Source: Epithemia pelagica
Taxonomy: Eukaryota; Bacillariophyta; Bacillariophyceae; Surirellales; Surirellaceae
Length of the DNA stretch: 64,000 nucleotides
NCBI GenBank assembly: GCA_946965045.2
Contig: OX337230.1
Coordinates: forward strand, 2,480,001-2,544,000
Direction of reading: 5' to 3'
The translations under genes were made by a program, and so were the position numbers. Below, piece by piece: positions 32,240-43,187 of this stretch; position 1 is the stretch's first letter, and every line of letters begins with the position of its first letter. The notes below the pieces were generated by a model. It saw nothing but the letters and a program-made list of their open reading frames with translations, ran no database searches and was not told the origin of the DNA.

Positions 32240-33900
32240 TAATGAAGATCTCCATGTCATGAAGCGACATCGACATGATAAAAATAGTGACGTACTACAT
32301 TTGACAACACATCGCAGAACATAGACCATCATGTCTGAAATCTATTTCATTGGAAGGCGGAATCTCATTCCATGTCATGTCAACGTCATTGGTGAAAGGT
32401 GACATGTGATAAGAGAGTTCAAACCTAGAAGGCCTCACCAATGACGTTGCATACATAGGTAGACCTCTTACTAACTTGACAATACAAAGCTCTGTTCTAT
32501 GCGTGCGACAGTCAACAAACCATCATGTCTGCCATCTATTTTTTTCAAAGGCCATATCTCATTCCGTGACATGCCAACGTCATTGGTAAAGGGTGACGTG
32601 TGGAGACATAGCTAGATCGCTTAGTATTTGCCCAAACATAGTTTTATGTTCTATGCGTGTGACAGATCACCTACGCAAGAACCATAATCGTGTCTGACAT
32701 CTATTTCATTGGAAGGCGTGATTTCATTCCATGAACTTGTGGAGAGAGTCCCAAACTAGTAGGCCGCACTAATGACGTTGCATAGCTACCGAGACCTTTG
32801 CGCTGGGAATTAAAGTCCATTTGGTCACGGGTGTATCTAACACACAGCCCCAGGCTCTATGTTCTATGCGAGCGACAGCCCACCTATGCACGAACCATGA
32901 TCTCTGACATCTATTTCATTGGAGGCGAGATTTCATGCCATGACATGCCAACGTCATTGGTGAAGGGTGACGTGCAAACTGTTTAAACAGATCCATAGTC
33001 CTAAGTTCCATGCGTGCGACAGACCACGTATGCACGAACCATCATGTCGGACATCTATTTCATTCAAAGGCCATATCTCATTCCGTGACATGGCAACGTC
33101 ATTGGTGAAGGGTAACGTGTGGAGAGAGTTGCATACATAGCTAGATCGCTTAGTATTTGCCAAAAAATAGTTTTATGTTCTATGCGTGTGACAGATCACC
33201 TACGCACGAACCATAATCGTGTCTGACATCTATTTCATTGGAAGGCGTGATGTCATTCCATGAACGTGTGGAGAGAGTCCCAAACTAGAAGGCCGCACTA
33301 ATGACGTTGCATAGCTACCGAGACCGCTTACTACTCCTAATTTGACAATACATCCGCCTCGGTGTGTGTTTTGTTGTCCGTATCACACATGCGCTGGGAA
33401 TTATAGTCCATTTGGGCACGGGCGTATGTAACATCATAGCCCCAGGCTCTATGTTCTATGCGAGCGACAGCCCACCTATGCACGAACCATCATCTCTGAC
33501 ATCTATTTCACTGGAGGCGAGATTTCATGCCATGACATGCCAACGTCATTGGTGAAGGGTGACGTGCGAACTGTTTAAACAGATCCATAGTCCTAAGTTC
33601 CATGCGTGCGACAGACCACGTATGCACGAACCATCATGTCGGACATCTATTTCACTCGAAGGCGAGATCTCATTCCGTGACATGGCAACGTCATTGGTGA
33701 AGGGTGACGTGTAGAGAGAGTCCCAACCTGGAAGGCCGCACTAATGACGATACATAGCTACCTTGTCCTCTTACTAATGTATTGTGCGACACACCACTAT
33801 GCATGAATCATTATGTCTGAAATCTATTTCATTGGAAGACGAGATTTCATTCCATGACATGCCAACATCAGTGGCAAAGCGTGACGTGGGAACTGTTCAT
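32240..33900. repeat. Array of a palindrome-bearing dispersed repeat, with internal tandem duplication
   Basis: Units of about 140-190 bp share the order: TATGCGTGCGACAG, CACGAACCATCATG, GACATCTATTTCATTGGAAG, GCGAGATTTCATTCC, ATGACATGCCAACGTCATTG, GTGAAGGGTGACGTG. Clear copies of the last block lie near 32371, 32563, 32939, 33081, 33531, 33672 and 33850; two further units (near 32740 and 33270) lack the ACGTCA arm. A longer block, about 32607-33119, is repeated as about 33136-33711 with a 60-70 bp length difference near 32797/33326, so the array grew by segmental duplication. No unit is coding. Confidence 0.85.
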
Positions 33901-34255
33901 TCGATAATCAATGGTAATGACAACAAGGCCATACTTGTCAGTCGGATGTTACAAATTTCATGTCATGAAATGACAAGTGATGGCTTAACATAACGTATCA
34001 TCATTCCATGATATGATACCCTGCTTCAGGCTATCAGCATCATTTCTAAGTACGTTGTTTTGAGGCTACACAGGACTCAATCACTGTAGTAGACGATGAG
34101 TTAGGCCTGTTGGAAGTGGTTACAGGAGGGAGCGTGAGGTTATGATGGTCGGTTGAGCGATGGTGGGCTGTGCAGACAAATCTCATGTCATGGAAGACTC
34201 CACCGGCCGTGTATAATATTTCATATGCAGAGTTCAGGAACATGCACACGTGACA

Positions 34256-34894
34256 ATGGACACATCAAAACCGAAGAACATTGGCTTATTAAATTTTTTT
34301 GATTTTGTTAGCAGGACTGCTACAACCTCAATTGAAGATGGTCCAGCAGGCGTTTCCTTCTGTCATATTTGTGAAGAGTACATTCTGTCCGCCAACGACG
34401 AAGAGCATTACCAGTCGCAATGTCACCAACGCAGCTGGAATGAATTTTGTAGTCGAATCGAAAACATTTTGGAAATCCGAGATGATGCGGTGAATACCAC
34501 AAGAACAATACCACAAGTCCATTGGCAAAACAGGATTTACGAGAGTATTGGAAGAGCTGTGGCCACAGATGACAAAACACTGATGGAACGTGCGAAGCAG
34601 CTTCGCTCCTGGTACAAGCATTTGGAATGCATTTCCTTGTTGGAACTCGCGTTATGGAAGTTCTGCTGTGTACCCCTACAGCAGCAGCAAAAACAATCAA
34701 GGAAGCATGACAACCATGAACACAACATCGGCCTCAAATCCTTGTTGGAGTGGAAATTGTGGGAAAAGAGTGGTTGGAAGGTCTACAAAAAGCTACACTT
34801 TCGTTGTAATGAAGTCGTCATTCACATGAATGCCATTCTTCCGTTTCTTCCGTACCAAGAACAACATCAGGGAGACACCTATGAGCTACCTTAA
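34256..34894 (+). CDS. Small zinc-finger-like protein, unrecognised
   Basis: A 212-residue frame from an ATG at 34256. Near residue 35 it has FCHICEEYI followed by HYQSQCH, spacing compatible with a single C2H2 or C2HC zinc-binding site. The rest is helical, with many Trp and Leu (SWYKHLECISLLELALWKFC) and a short Gln/His stretch. I do not recognise the family. Its last 30 or so codons (from about 34797) belong to a segment duplicated at 38082, so the 3' end may have been acquired by rearrangement. It sits in repeat-rich DNA; a functional gene is possible but unproven. Confidence 0.45.
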   Translation: MDTSKPKNIGLLNFFDFVSRTATTSIEDGPAGVSFCHICEEYILSANDEEHYQSQCHQRSWNEFCSRIENILEIRDDAVNTTRTIPQVHWQNRIYESIGRAVATDDKTLMERAKQLRSWYKHLECISLLELALWKFCCVPLQQQQKQSRKHDNHEHNIGLKSLLEWKLWEKSGWKVYKKLHFRCNEVVIHMNAILPFLPYQEQHQGDTYELP

Positions 34895-35472
34895 GTGTGA
34901 AATCAAACACTTTCGGTACTTCTGGGATTATAGACTACCGCTTTTATGATTTAGAATCCTCCTATGTTTTCATGCCGGTACGTAGATGATGTGAGCAACC
35001 CAGATGTCAGATTCCGGTAGGGCCTCAAATAGAATACTATCGGTTATTTCATCTTCAAACAAAATGATTCTCCTTGGATAACTACCTAGACTGCCGCGGA
35101 GTGTACTGGATTGTCTCTAAGAAAAAAATACAAAAAGTTGCCGAGTGTAGTCAACCTGCAGGCAATGGGTAGTCTGACATAGGAGTAGCTAGTAACTATG
35201 TGCTGTTGAAATGTAGGGAATCGCTTTAAGTCATGCACCCTAAACATGACACTACCACAGGTAGTTCTGCTCTATTTCAACATGAGATCGAATCGACCCA
35301 TCCTTCGACTCAAGTCCGCTTAAAGCAAACCTCTCAGGACCAGTATCGATGTGCAAACCTCACACATTGGTTGGATTATCATCTAAGCTATAACCACTAG
35401 GCCAAGATGTACCTAAATGATCATGGAATTACTGCATTCTATTCCATAGAACGAGAGATCTCCCAACACCTA
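34797..35472. repeat. Segmental duplication, copy A
   Basis: Near-identical to 38082-38757 over about 670 bp with only scattered differences by eye (for example CTCCCAACACC here against CTTCCAGCACC there). It starts inside the coding end of the zinc-finger-like frame. Bases 34996-35064 resemble 43925-43992, which is coding (antisense) in the broken gene at 43188-44657. Part of it (35166-35255) also resembles 41055-41150. Confidence 0.9.
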
Positions 35473-36866
35473 TGGAATACGGAAATATACCAGGGGCTCA
35501 AATATGGTTGCATTCTATTCCATACAAGAGATCCCCGAACGCCTATAGTAATATAATACTGGAATACGCAAATATACCACAAATATATGTTCATCGATAC
35601 AGGATATAATGAAGATTCTGTATTGAGGCTCAAGTTAGAATGTATATTGTTGTATGGGAATTCCAAATATGGTATGGTAGGAAATGACACTGGACATGCA
35701 GGAAATATTCCATCTTATGAGATGAAAACGTCATGACTTTGATGGTGTCGTTAAGGTTGCACTTTGATCTCTAGCCTATCTCCCACTCTAGTAACCAGAA
35801 TAGTTAGAACTCCACCAATCATCAAGCGTCTGACAACGTCAAACTGTGGGTGGCGAGTGGCGAGGCGTCATACGTCTATAACAATCGCTGACGTACTAAG
35901 TATTACCCATCAGTGTCGGCGATATCTCATGGCATGACATGGAAACGTCATGGATGAAGGGTGACGTCAGAACTGTTTGCACTGCCCGACCTGGCATACA
36001 TAGGTACGCAACACAAGGACTGCGATATCTGATGTGATGACATGGTGCGATGCGAACTGTCTGCACAGCCGGCCGCCGATGAAACGTGTAACATATGCTG
36101 ATGGCATGCATCTAATTAGGTACTAAGGTACCTATCAATCATCATTACCGTCTGCATCGCTCTTCCTTGGAGAGGGTTTCATCGCCTTTCCTGATTTCAG
36201 TTCCTTTTTGGCTTTCTCGCCTTGTCTAACCACGCTCTTTAAACTCTTCGTCCGCCTCGTCTTCTCTGCCAATTCCGCCTCAGAGTAGCGTCAGCATAAA
36301 ATAATGATTCATGCCATGAAATGACATCACCATGCTTGGTGAGTTTACTTGGAATGGGGCAACTATGATCATAGGAGTAAGGTAGAAGTAGCTACGGCTG
36401 GTAGTAAAGTCTATTCTTCCAGCTGCCGCGCGTACCCGCTAGGGTACGGGCGACCGACCGCGCTGGCGCCATGACACTGGAATCATGGAGCGGGGGGACA
36501 GCCGCGTGTGACAAGGCGCCACATAGACGAACCGCTTTTTGGGCCCCATAACCACCTAATCACAGCTACGCCTGGTAGTAATCTTTAGTTACTAGAAGGT
36601 CACGGTCGCTGTTTGGTCAACCAAAGGTTAGTCGCACATATAGAGTGAGAATGGAGGGGGCGGGGTCGTGTTAATTTGACAAAGGTGGAGTCAAGTACTG
36701 GTTCTCATCCCGTGAAATGACATCACAGCCCGCCATCGATGAAATTTCGATGGATGGTTTGGTGAAATGTTGGGGGCAAATTGGGGGTGGGACAGGCTCT
36801 TATACCAGCTTCATGGGTCGCACTCCTACAAACAACGTTGAACCTAACACAGCATTCTATTGAAAG
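35473..36866. other. Repeat-rich intergenic stretch
   Basis: Contains an isolated copy of the dispersed repeat near 35929-35968 (ATGACATGGAAACGTCATGG...GGGTGACGTC), the motif ATGCCATGAAATGACAT at 36311-36327, and a hairpin CGTACCC-GCTA-GGGTACG at 36431-36448 inside a locally GC-rich patch. TTTGGTCAACCAAA near 36614 is another short palindrome. No gene is supported. Confidence 0.55.
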
Positions 36867-36878
36867 TTGAATTGGATC

Positions 36879-38054
36879 ATGGAGTCTTCTTATACATTCG
36901 GCCGTAAGTTCCTGACATCGCTACGCTGTTGGCATGCATCGGTTTGTGTGCGCAATCCCTCCAACGTTCACATGGAGCATGTTGTTGTATTCGGAGGAGA
37001 TGTTGATCGCTCGAGATCGAGGGACTCCCGAACACAGCCAGATTACGAAGCAAAGGACGAAGTGTTCCATCTCGCCACTGTGGATGACCATCAGCTGTGG
37101 ACTCCCGGTCCAAGAATGAACTATGCACGATCGGAACATGCTGGTGTTCTTTGCAATGGTAGTGTTTACGCCATAGGCGGGGAAGACACTCACACCATCG
37201 AGAGGATTCAAGTTGCGGACCTCCTCAATACTACAATCAACAAAACTTGGACAACGTTGGCATGTAAGGTGTCAAAAGGCCGAGGCCTTACTGCTACAAC
37301 TGTGAAGAATCGATATATTGTTGTAAGTATTGGTTATGGAGAAATTGATATTGTCGACACAGAGGCCGAGGCTGTAACTAAGTGTCCAAAGAAGATGAAT
37401 AATGGCTGGACGACCTGTGGACTAGCATCAATTGGAAGCCGGATTTATGCTGTCGGGCCGTGAGTATAATCCTATGGAATCTTTTGAGTTCGAAGAGCAT
37501 CCAACTCTTTCACGAAAGGCGATGAAACCCTCTCCAGAGGAAAGGAAGTCAGAAGACAATTCTACGGATGAAGATGCCTCTGAGGCAGAATCGGTAGAGA
37601 CAACTACGGAGGATGAAGATGTCTCTGAGGCAGAATCGGTAGAGACGACTATGGAGGATGAAGATGTCTCTAAGGCGGAATCGGTAGAGGAAACGAGGAC
37701 GCAGATGAAGAGATTTCAGACACACTATGATATCTTTTTTGACGATGTCGAGTTTACAAATGCCATACGAGTTGGCACATGTCTACTTGCGGTAAATGAC
37801 CTGGGTGTATGGTCGGTTAATCCAATGAAAGAACAACAATGGAAGCATCTACAAGAATCACCATCGCTTTTTGGCCAAGCATCTTACAGCTGTCACGAGG
37901 AGTGGCTGTGATTGGAAGTGACCTAGGCGGCAAGAAAGAGTTTCAGATCCATGTTCTTCCCATCACAGACAAGAACTCTGCAGTGTTTTCTATGCTGAAA
38001 AAGTCAAAGTCAGACGAATCCGGATCCAGCACCACTAGTATTATTCTAGAGTAA
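36879..38054 (+). pseudogene. Kelch-type repeat protein, two frameshifts
   Basis: Reading frame 1 (36879-37463) carries beta-propeller-like strands: VVVFGGDV, GVLCNGSVYAIGGED and LASIGSRIYAVG. Homology-like reading then continues one frame over (GREYNPMESFEFEEHP, from about 37457), and a second shift near 37870-37890 returns to frame 1 (GVAVIGSDLGGKKEFQIHVL to the TAA at 38052). Between the shifts lies an acidic repeat of 15 residues (DEDVSEAESVETTxE) present about 2.7 times at 37567-37691. With two frameshifts the gene is probably dead; sequencing error is the alternative. No splice pair was found that would remove both shifts. It ends 28 bp before segmental copy B. Confidence 0.6.
37567..37691 (+). 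repeat. 45-bp coding tandem repeat (acidic)
   Basis: Three copies of a 45-bp unit starting GATGAAGATG, the last truncated, encode DEDxSxAESVETTxE. Copies differ at a few bases only, indicating recent expansion. Confidence 0.85.
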
Positions 38055-38081
38055 TGTCCAAGTAAGAGTTCATCAGTCGTT

Positions 38082-38757
38082 ACTTTCGTTGTAATGAAGT
38101 CGTCATTCTCATGAATGCCATTCTTCAGTTTCTTCCGTACCAAGAACAACATCAGGGAGACAGCTATGAGCTACCTTAAGTGTGAAATCGAACACTTTCG
38201 GTACTTCTGGGGTTATAGACTACTGCTTTTATGATTTAGAATCCTCCTATGTTTTCATCCCGGTACGTAGATGATGTGAGCAACCCAGATGTCAGATTCC
38301 GGTAGGGCCTCAAATAGAATACTATCGGTTATTTCATCTTCAAACAAAATGATTCTCCTTGGATAACTACCTAGACTGCCGCGGAGTGTACTGGATTGTC
38401 TCTAAGAAAAAAATACAAAAAGTTGCCGAGTGTAGTCAACCTGCAGGCAATGGGTAGTCTGACATAGGAGTAGCTAGTAACTATGTGCTGTTGAAATGTA
38501 GGGAATCGCTTTAAGTCATGCACCCTAAACATGACACTACCACAGGTAGTTCTGCTCTATTTCAACATGAGATCGAATCGACCCATCCTTCGACTCAAGT
38601 CCGCTTAAAGCAAACCTCTCAGGACCAGTATCGATGTGCAAACCTCACACATTGGTTGGATTATAATCTAGGTATAACCACTAGGCCAAGATGTACCTAA
38701 ATGATCATGGAATTACTGCATTCTATTCCATAGAACGAGAGATCTTCCAGCACCTAT
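38082..38757. repeat. Segmental duplication, copy B
   Basis: Second copy of 34797-35472 in the same orientation, 3285 bp downstream. The two copies bracket the kelch-type pseudogene. Here the duplicated coding end of the zinc-finger-like protein has no upstream partner, so copy B looks like the derived one. Confidence 0.9.
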
Positions 38758-39716
38758 ACCAATATAATATGAACTCAAGTTGGTATGTATATTGTCGTAT
38801 ACAAATTCAAAATATGGTATGGTATGATATGAAAAGGACGTCATCGAAATATTCATCTTATGATATAATAAATGATAATCATCTCAGAAGGCTGACGTAC
38901 TTCTTAGATTCTTGTTAGTGCTAAAAGACCACCTACGCACTTGCTGAGCCCCATCACATCGCTCCGACACCTATTCATCGCATTGCGATATCTCATTCGA
39001 TGACATGGAATCGTTGACAAGCCCGCCATCGATGAAGCCCCTGACATATGCTGATGATGGGCATCTAGTTAGTTACTAAGGTTGCACCTGGATATCTAGC
39101 CTATATCACAGTCAAGTAATCAGAATAGCTAAAACTCCACCAATCATCAAGCGTCGAGATATGTCATACGTCTATAACAATCGCTGACGTACTTCATCGC
39201 ATTGCGGTATCTCATTCCATGACATGGAAACGTTGCCAAACCCGCCATCGATGAAGCCCCTAAAATATGATGATGATGTGCATCTAGTTAGGTTCGTTAC
39301 CTCTCAATTTCACGATGTGTCATGATTTGGTGGTACGTTTATAACAGCAGCTAAGGCACTCACTCCTAGTATTTAGTACTCCTAGCATCACCATAAAGCA
39401 GTCGCGAAAACTTACAAATCTTAGTGTGATTCGTTCTGTCACGATTCGAACGTCACGGTACATGGTGTTATTATCCATGATGTCTGGACGTCGACCCACT
39501 TCAGCACCATTGCCTGTCGTTTTTATCATCGTCACTGCTCAAAAGGGATCTACCGCCGACATCATCAATTATTGATATTAAGTAGAGTACTGGAACGATT
39601 CTACTTTAAACTTTGCAAGTTACAACGCAACCCAAATCTGTATAACAGTACTTGTACAGGTAGAAGAATTACAGATTCCGGCAGGTGATTGACGCTGATC
39701 TATTACATCTATTACA
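38758..39716. other. Repeat-rich intergenic stretch
   Basis: Two related tracts near 38930-39070 and 39110-39300 share ATCGCATTGCGRTATCTCATTC, ATGACATGGAA, and CCCGCCATCGATGAAGCCCCT, also echoed near 35940-36080. These are divergent members of the dispersed repeat family. No gene is supported before the ATG at 39717. Confidence 0.55.
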
Positions 39717-40580
39717 ATGGCCTTCGACATGGCTTGTATAAGCGTGGAAGAATTTCACCAACGCTGGGAGAGAGCCGCTCACAATATCACTGGGTTTCAC
39801 TCAACACAAGAAATTGAGTGCCAACCGGATGTAACTCGAGCCAACAACCGTCTACATGGATCCAAAAATAAGCAGAGAAACGCACAGTACGGTCGTCTCT
39901 TACCAGGGGCTACCGACGAAATGCTGTCCGAATGTCTTCAAGTACGAGAAACCGACATTTTCGTTGACATCGGCCATGGTTTGGGGAACGCAGTAATGCA
40001 GGCGGCCTATACCCACGGTTGTACAAGTCGAGGTATCGAGCTTGTGACAGAGCGGTACGATCTTTCTCTCAAGTTTCAACGGGAATTGGAAGAATTTGCT
40101 GGACGAGTACCGGTGGAGCTTAGAAACGGTCAACTACAAGAGGTCAAACATCGGAATTTTCTAACGGAGTCGGGAAAACATGTCATGAAGGTATTCTGTA
40201 ACAATGATGGCAACGTGTTTGGAGCACGTTCGGCGTTACAAGCTCCATATCTAAATGATTTTGTCGCAGGGCTTTTCGCTTCCATGAAGGAAGGGTCGAA
40301 GATTGTTACGTTTGATCCATTAACTTTTCAGGTTGGTCCACTGGATGACGTCAACAAAGAACGGAACAAGTTCAAAATGAAAACCTCTGAACATTCATCG
40401 TTCTATACAATGGAACGGAAAGTTCTTGGACCACAAAATCAGTGCGTATCATGGTCGGAAGGTGGAGTTAATGACTCTCAGATGACAATGTTTGTGTACA
40501 CGAGAGTTGGACAGGACTCTACTTTTATTTACAGTGTGCCAATGTGTCGCAAGAACTTAAACAACACTACCCAAATATAG
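39717..40580 (+). CDS. DOT1-family histone methyltransferase-like protein
   Basis: A 287-residue intronless frame. The SAM-binding core fits the DOT1 (H3K79 methyltransferase) fold: a QYGRLLPGATDEML segment at residues 57-70 takes the place of the family's YGExxP motif, DIGHGLGNAVMQAA at 84-97 is motif I, GIELVTERY at 106-114 carries the ribose-binding acidic residue, and KVFCNNDGNVFGA near 158-170 corresponds to the VFVNN signature. Two departures are seen: Glu of YGE is Arg here, and the NN motif is followed by DGN. There is no chromatin-targeting extension, so it is close to a bare catalytic domain. It lies alone in repeat-rich DNA, suggesting an accessory paralogue. Activity on H3K79 is inference. 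Confidence 0.75.
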   Translation: MAFDMACISVEEFHQRWERAAHNITGFHSTQEIECQPDVTRANNRLHGSKNKQRNAQYGRLLPGATDEMLSECLQVRETDIFVDIGHGLGNAVMQAAYTHGCTSRGIELVTERYDLSLKFQRELEEFAGRVPVELRNGQLQEVKHRNFLTESGKHVMKVFCNNDGNVFGARSALQAPYLNDFVAGLFASMKEGSKIVTFDPLTFQVGPLDDVNKERNKFKMKTSEHSSFYTMERKVLGPQNQCVSWSEGGVNDSQMTMFVYTRVGQDSTFIYSVPMCRKNLNNTTQI

Positions 40581-41500
40581 TATGTTGTCAACGACAATAA
40601 CGAGATGCTTGTAAAGGGATGCCCTTGTAAGCGGACGATGCGGTCACGCTGACTGGTACCCAAGAATATGGCCAGTAAAGACGGGTCGAATTCAAGCAAC
40701 GTCGAAGACAAAACGTCTTGCCAAAGATCAGTCAAGAAAGCTCGTTATGAATACAAACTAACTCTCTAATATGGTCGACTGTCATTTGCACCTGAATAGA
40801 CTGACTATTGTAACAATCCTTCTTGCCTTCTACCCACTTAGTTTCCGCATAGTCTCGATTCTGACTACACTTTTCGTCCTTGATGTTTCATGTCATGAAA
40901 TGACATCGATCATGTCTCGGAGATATCTCAAGTCATGACATGGAAACGTCATCGATGAAGGGTGGCTAGCCTGAGTTAGGTTAACAACCAAGTTTCCACA
41001 GTAACACTAGCTAAAAATAATGTTTTCGCGCGTAATCGGCTTCCCACCAACGGGTAGTAGCCCTAACATAGGTAGTAACTATGTGCTGTTGAAATGATTA
41101 CGCATCGCTCTAAGTTATGCACCCTAAAGTTGACACTCCCAAACACTACTAGCTTGCAAATAAGAGTCCTATCCCGCGTGACTCGTAACCTTATACCTAA
41201 TCAAGCAACTACGGCCTCGGGACTCGTGGTCGTGAGCGCGCTAATCTAGCTATGAGCTGTTTTTCGTCCTATAAAATATAGGAGTACTCCCAGTTCTTCG
41301 ATAGTTTGTACTGTGCAAAGTCCATGTTCTAGCTCCCAGTTCTCTGGTGTTGTAGACGCGCCTTCAGTCAGAAGATAGTTTGTACGTCACCTATATGGGG
41401 CAACTCATAGATTAGTGTTTACGAGGTTAATTGTTGATGCTGTGCGTAGGTGTGGACGCTTCGTAACTGTTTACCTGTTCCTCGTCAATCGCGTCTATTG
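40581..41500. other. Intergenic stretch with repeat fragments
   Basis: Holds the palindrome ATGTCATGAAATGACAT (40890-40906), one copy of the dispersed repeat (about 40931-40968), and a partial third copy of the 34.8/38.1 kb segmental duplication at about 41055-41150. Nothing coding is supported. Confidence 0.6.
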
Positions 41501-42000
41501 TTCTATGTTCTATCCGTGCGACAGACCACCTATGCACGAACCATCATCATGTCTGACATGTATTTCATTGCAAGATGCCATCTCATTCCGTGACATGCCA
41601 ACGTCATTGATGAAGGGTGACGTGCGGAGGGAGTCGAAACTTTTTCATTGAAGAAGAGATTTCATTCCATGACATGACAACGTGATTAGTCAGGGATGAC
41701 GTGTTTGGAGAGTCCAAACCATGATGTATCAGTGCGACAGACCACCTATGCACCAACCATCATCATGTCTGACATGTATTTCACTGCAAGATGCCATCTC
41801 ATTCCGTGACATGCCAACGTCATTGATGAAGGGTGACGTGCGGAGAGAGTCGAAACTTTTTCATTGAAGGGGAGATTTGAGAATACATAGCTTGATGTTC
41901 TATGCGTGCGACAGACATGTCTGACATCTATTTCATTCGAACGCGGGATCTCATTTCGTGACACGCCACAGTGATTGGTGAAGGGTGACGTGTGGAGGCC
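41500..42000. repeat. Second array of the palindrome-bearing repeat
   Basis: Four consecutive units with the ACGTCA/TGACGT-type block near 41586, 41664, 41801 and 41951. Units 1 and 3 (41510-41640 and 41733-41855) are almost identical to each other, both with the local variant GACATGTATTTCA. Same orientation as the 32-34 kb array. Confidence 0.85.
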
Positions 42001-43187
42001 GCTTCTTGACGTCAGAATCGGATGACGAATCAGCGGTAAATCTATAACAGAGAAACACGATTCCACATCAGATAGCTTGAATAACCAGATGCATCTTGAA
42101 TCTTGAACCCCATGTGCAAGGTAGCAAGGACGACTCTGTTCAAAAGCATACTACAGGCAATAGCAATAACTTGAGATCATCAGAGTTGGAATTTTATCGT
42201 CTATAAACTTTGCTATCTACAAAAGATGGGTTTTAGTAGGTTCTCACATATGCATGCGTCCATGTTCACACGTCTTTGAGATCTTGGAAGTCGAAATAAC
42301 ACTATTATTTCTTCCCAGTCAACTTTCCACTAAATCAATGTCGACTTGGCATGATAGCTATATAGAACATTAGCTAGCACTGCTAGTCCTCTATCTTTGT
42401 CTAGGTTAACGTCCACCTACTTCAACAACCATAGGCAGTATAGGTAGCACTCGTGAGTCCGGTTTTGCAATGCCGGAGGATATATCTCAGAAGGCTGACG
42501 TACTACTCCTCAGAATTTAGTTCAGTGAGATTCTCATGCCATGAAATGGCATCGACATCAGCATCATAAAATAATGATGTTGAATACAAAGCTACCCATT
42601 CGACAGGTCGTGACAAGCGTTCTCTCCAACATGTTGAGAGCTTCAACACGTCTGCGACTTGTCCGCCATAATTCTACTATAAATAGCTGTACTATGATGT
42701 GTCAAGATTATGTAGTAGACCTGCATAATCATTGATGTCCCATGTCAAAAGATCTCATCAAGGATCTCGCATGTCATGACATGGCACAGTACTTTGACAA
42801 CACGTACCCCCGTCTTCTATGGATGCGACGACCACCGTATGTCTGGCATCGATTTCATTAGAAGGCGGTATCTCATAACATAACATGGTAAAATCATCAG
42901 TGAAGGATGACGTGCATAATGCAATCAAGCCCAGGTGCAAACTGGGTAGCACTGGCAGGAAACGAAACTGCCGTATGAGGTGATGAGTCTGGTTGGGCCG
43001 GAGGTGCCACAGGTGCAACTACTGGATCTTTGCTCTAGCTAGTAGCTAGGCTCCCTAGACTGGCTCCGCTGCACTTATTACGGAGGAGAGACTACCTGTG
43101 CTACCATGACAAAAACAATGACTGATATTATGGATCACATGCTTTTACGAGTAATATTATTACGTTATATCCGAATACCACCCAACA
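42001..43187. other. Repeat-rich intergenic stretch
   Basis: Bases 42007-42107 are similar to 44833-44934. ATGCCATGAAATGGCAT lies at 42536-42552 and a divergent repeat unit at 42875-42915. No gene is supported. Confidence 0.55.
42007..42107. repeat. Direct repeat of about 100 bp (with 44833-44934)
   Basis: Both copies run GACGTCAGAATYGGATGA, then GAATCAGC, CCACATCAGATA, and AGATGCATCTTG, in the same orientation with scattered substitutions. Confidence 0.7.

Noticed and set aside
32240-33900. CRISPR-like array
   Set aside because: Unit length, degeneracy and lack of unique uniform spacers do not fit CRISPR, and the genome is eukaryotic.
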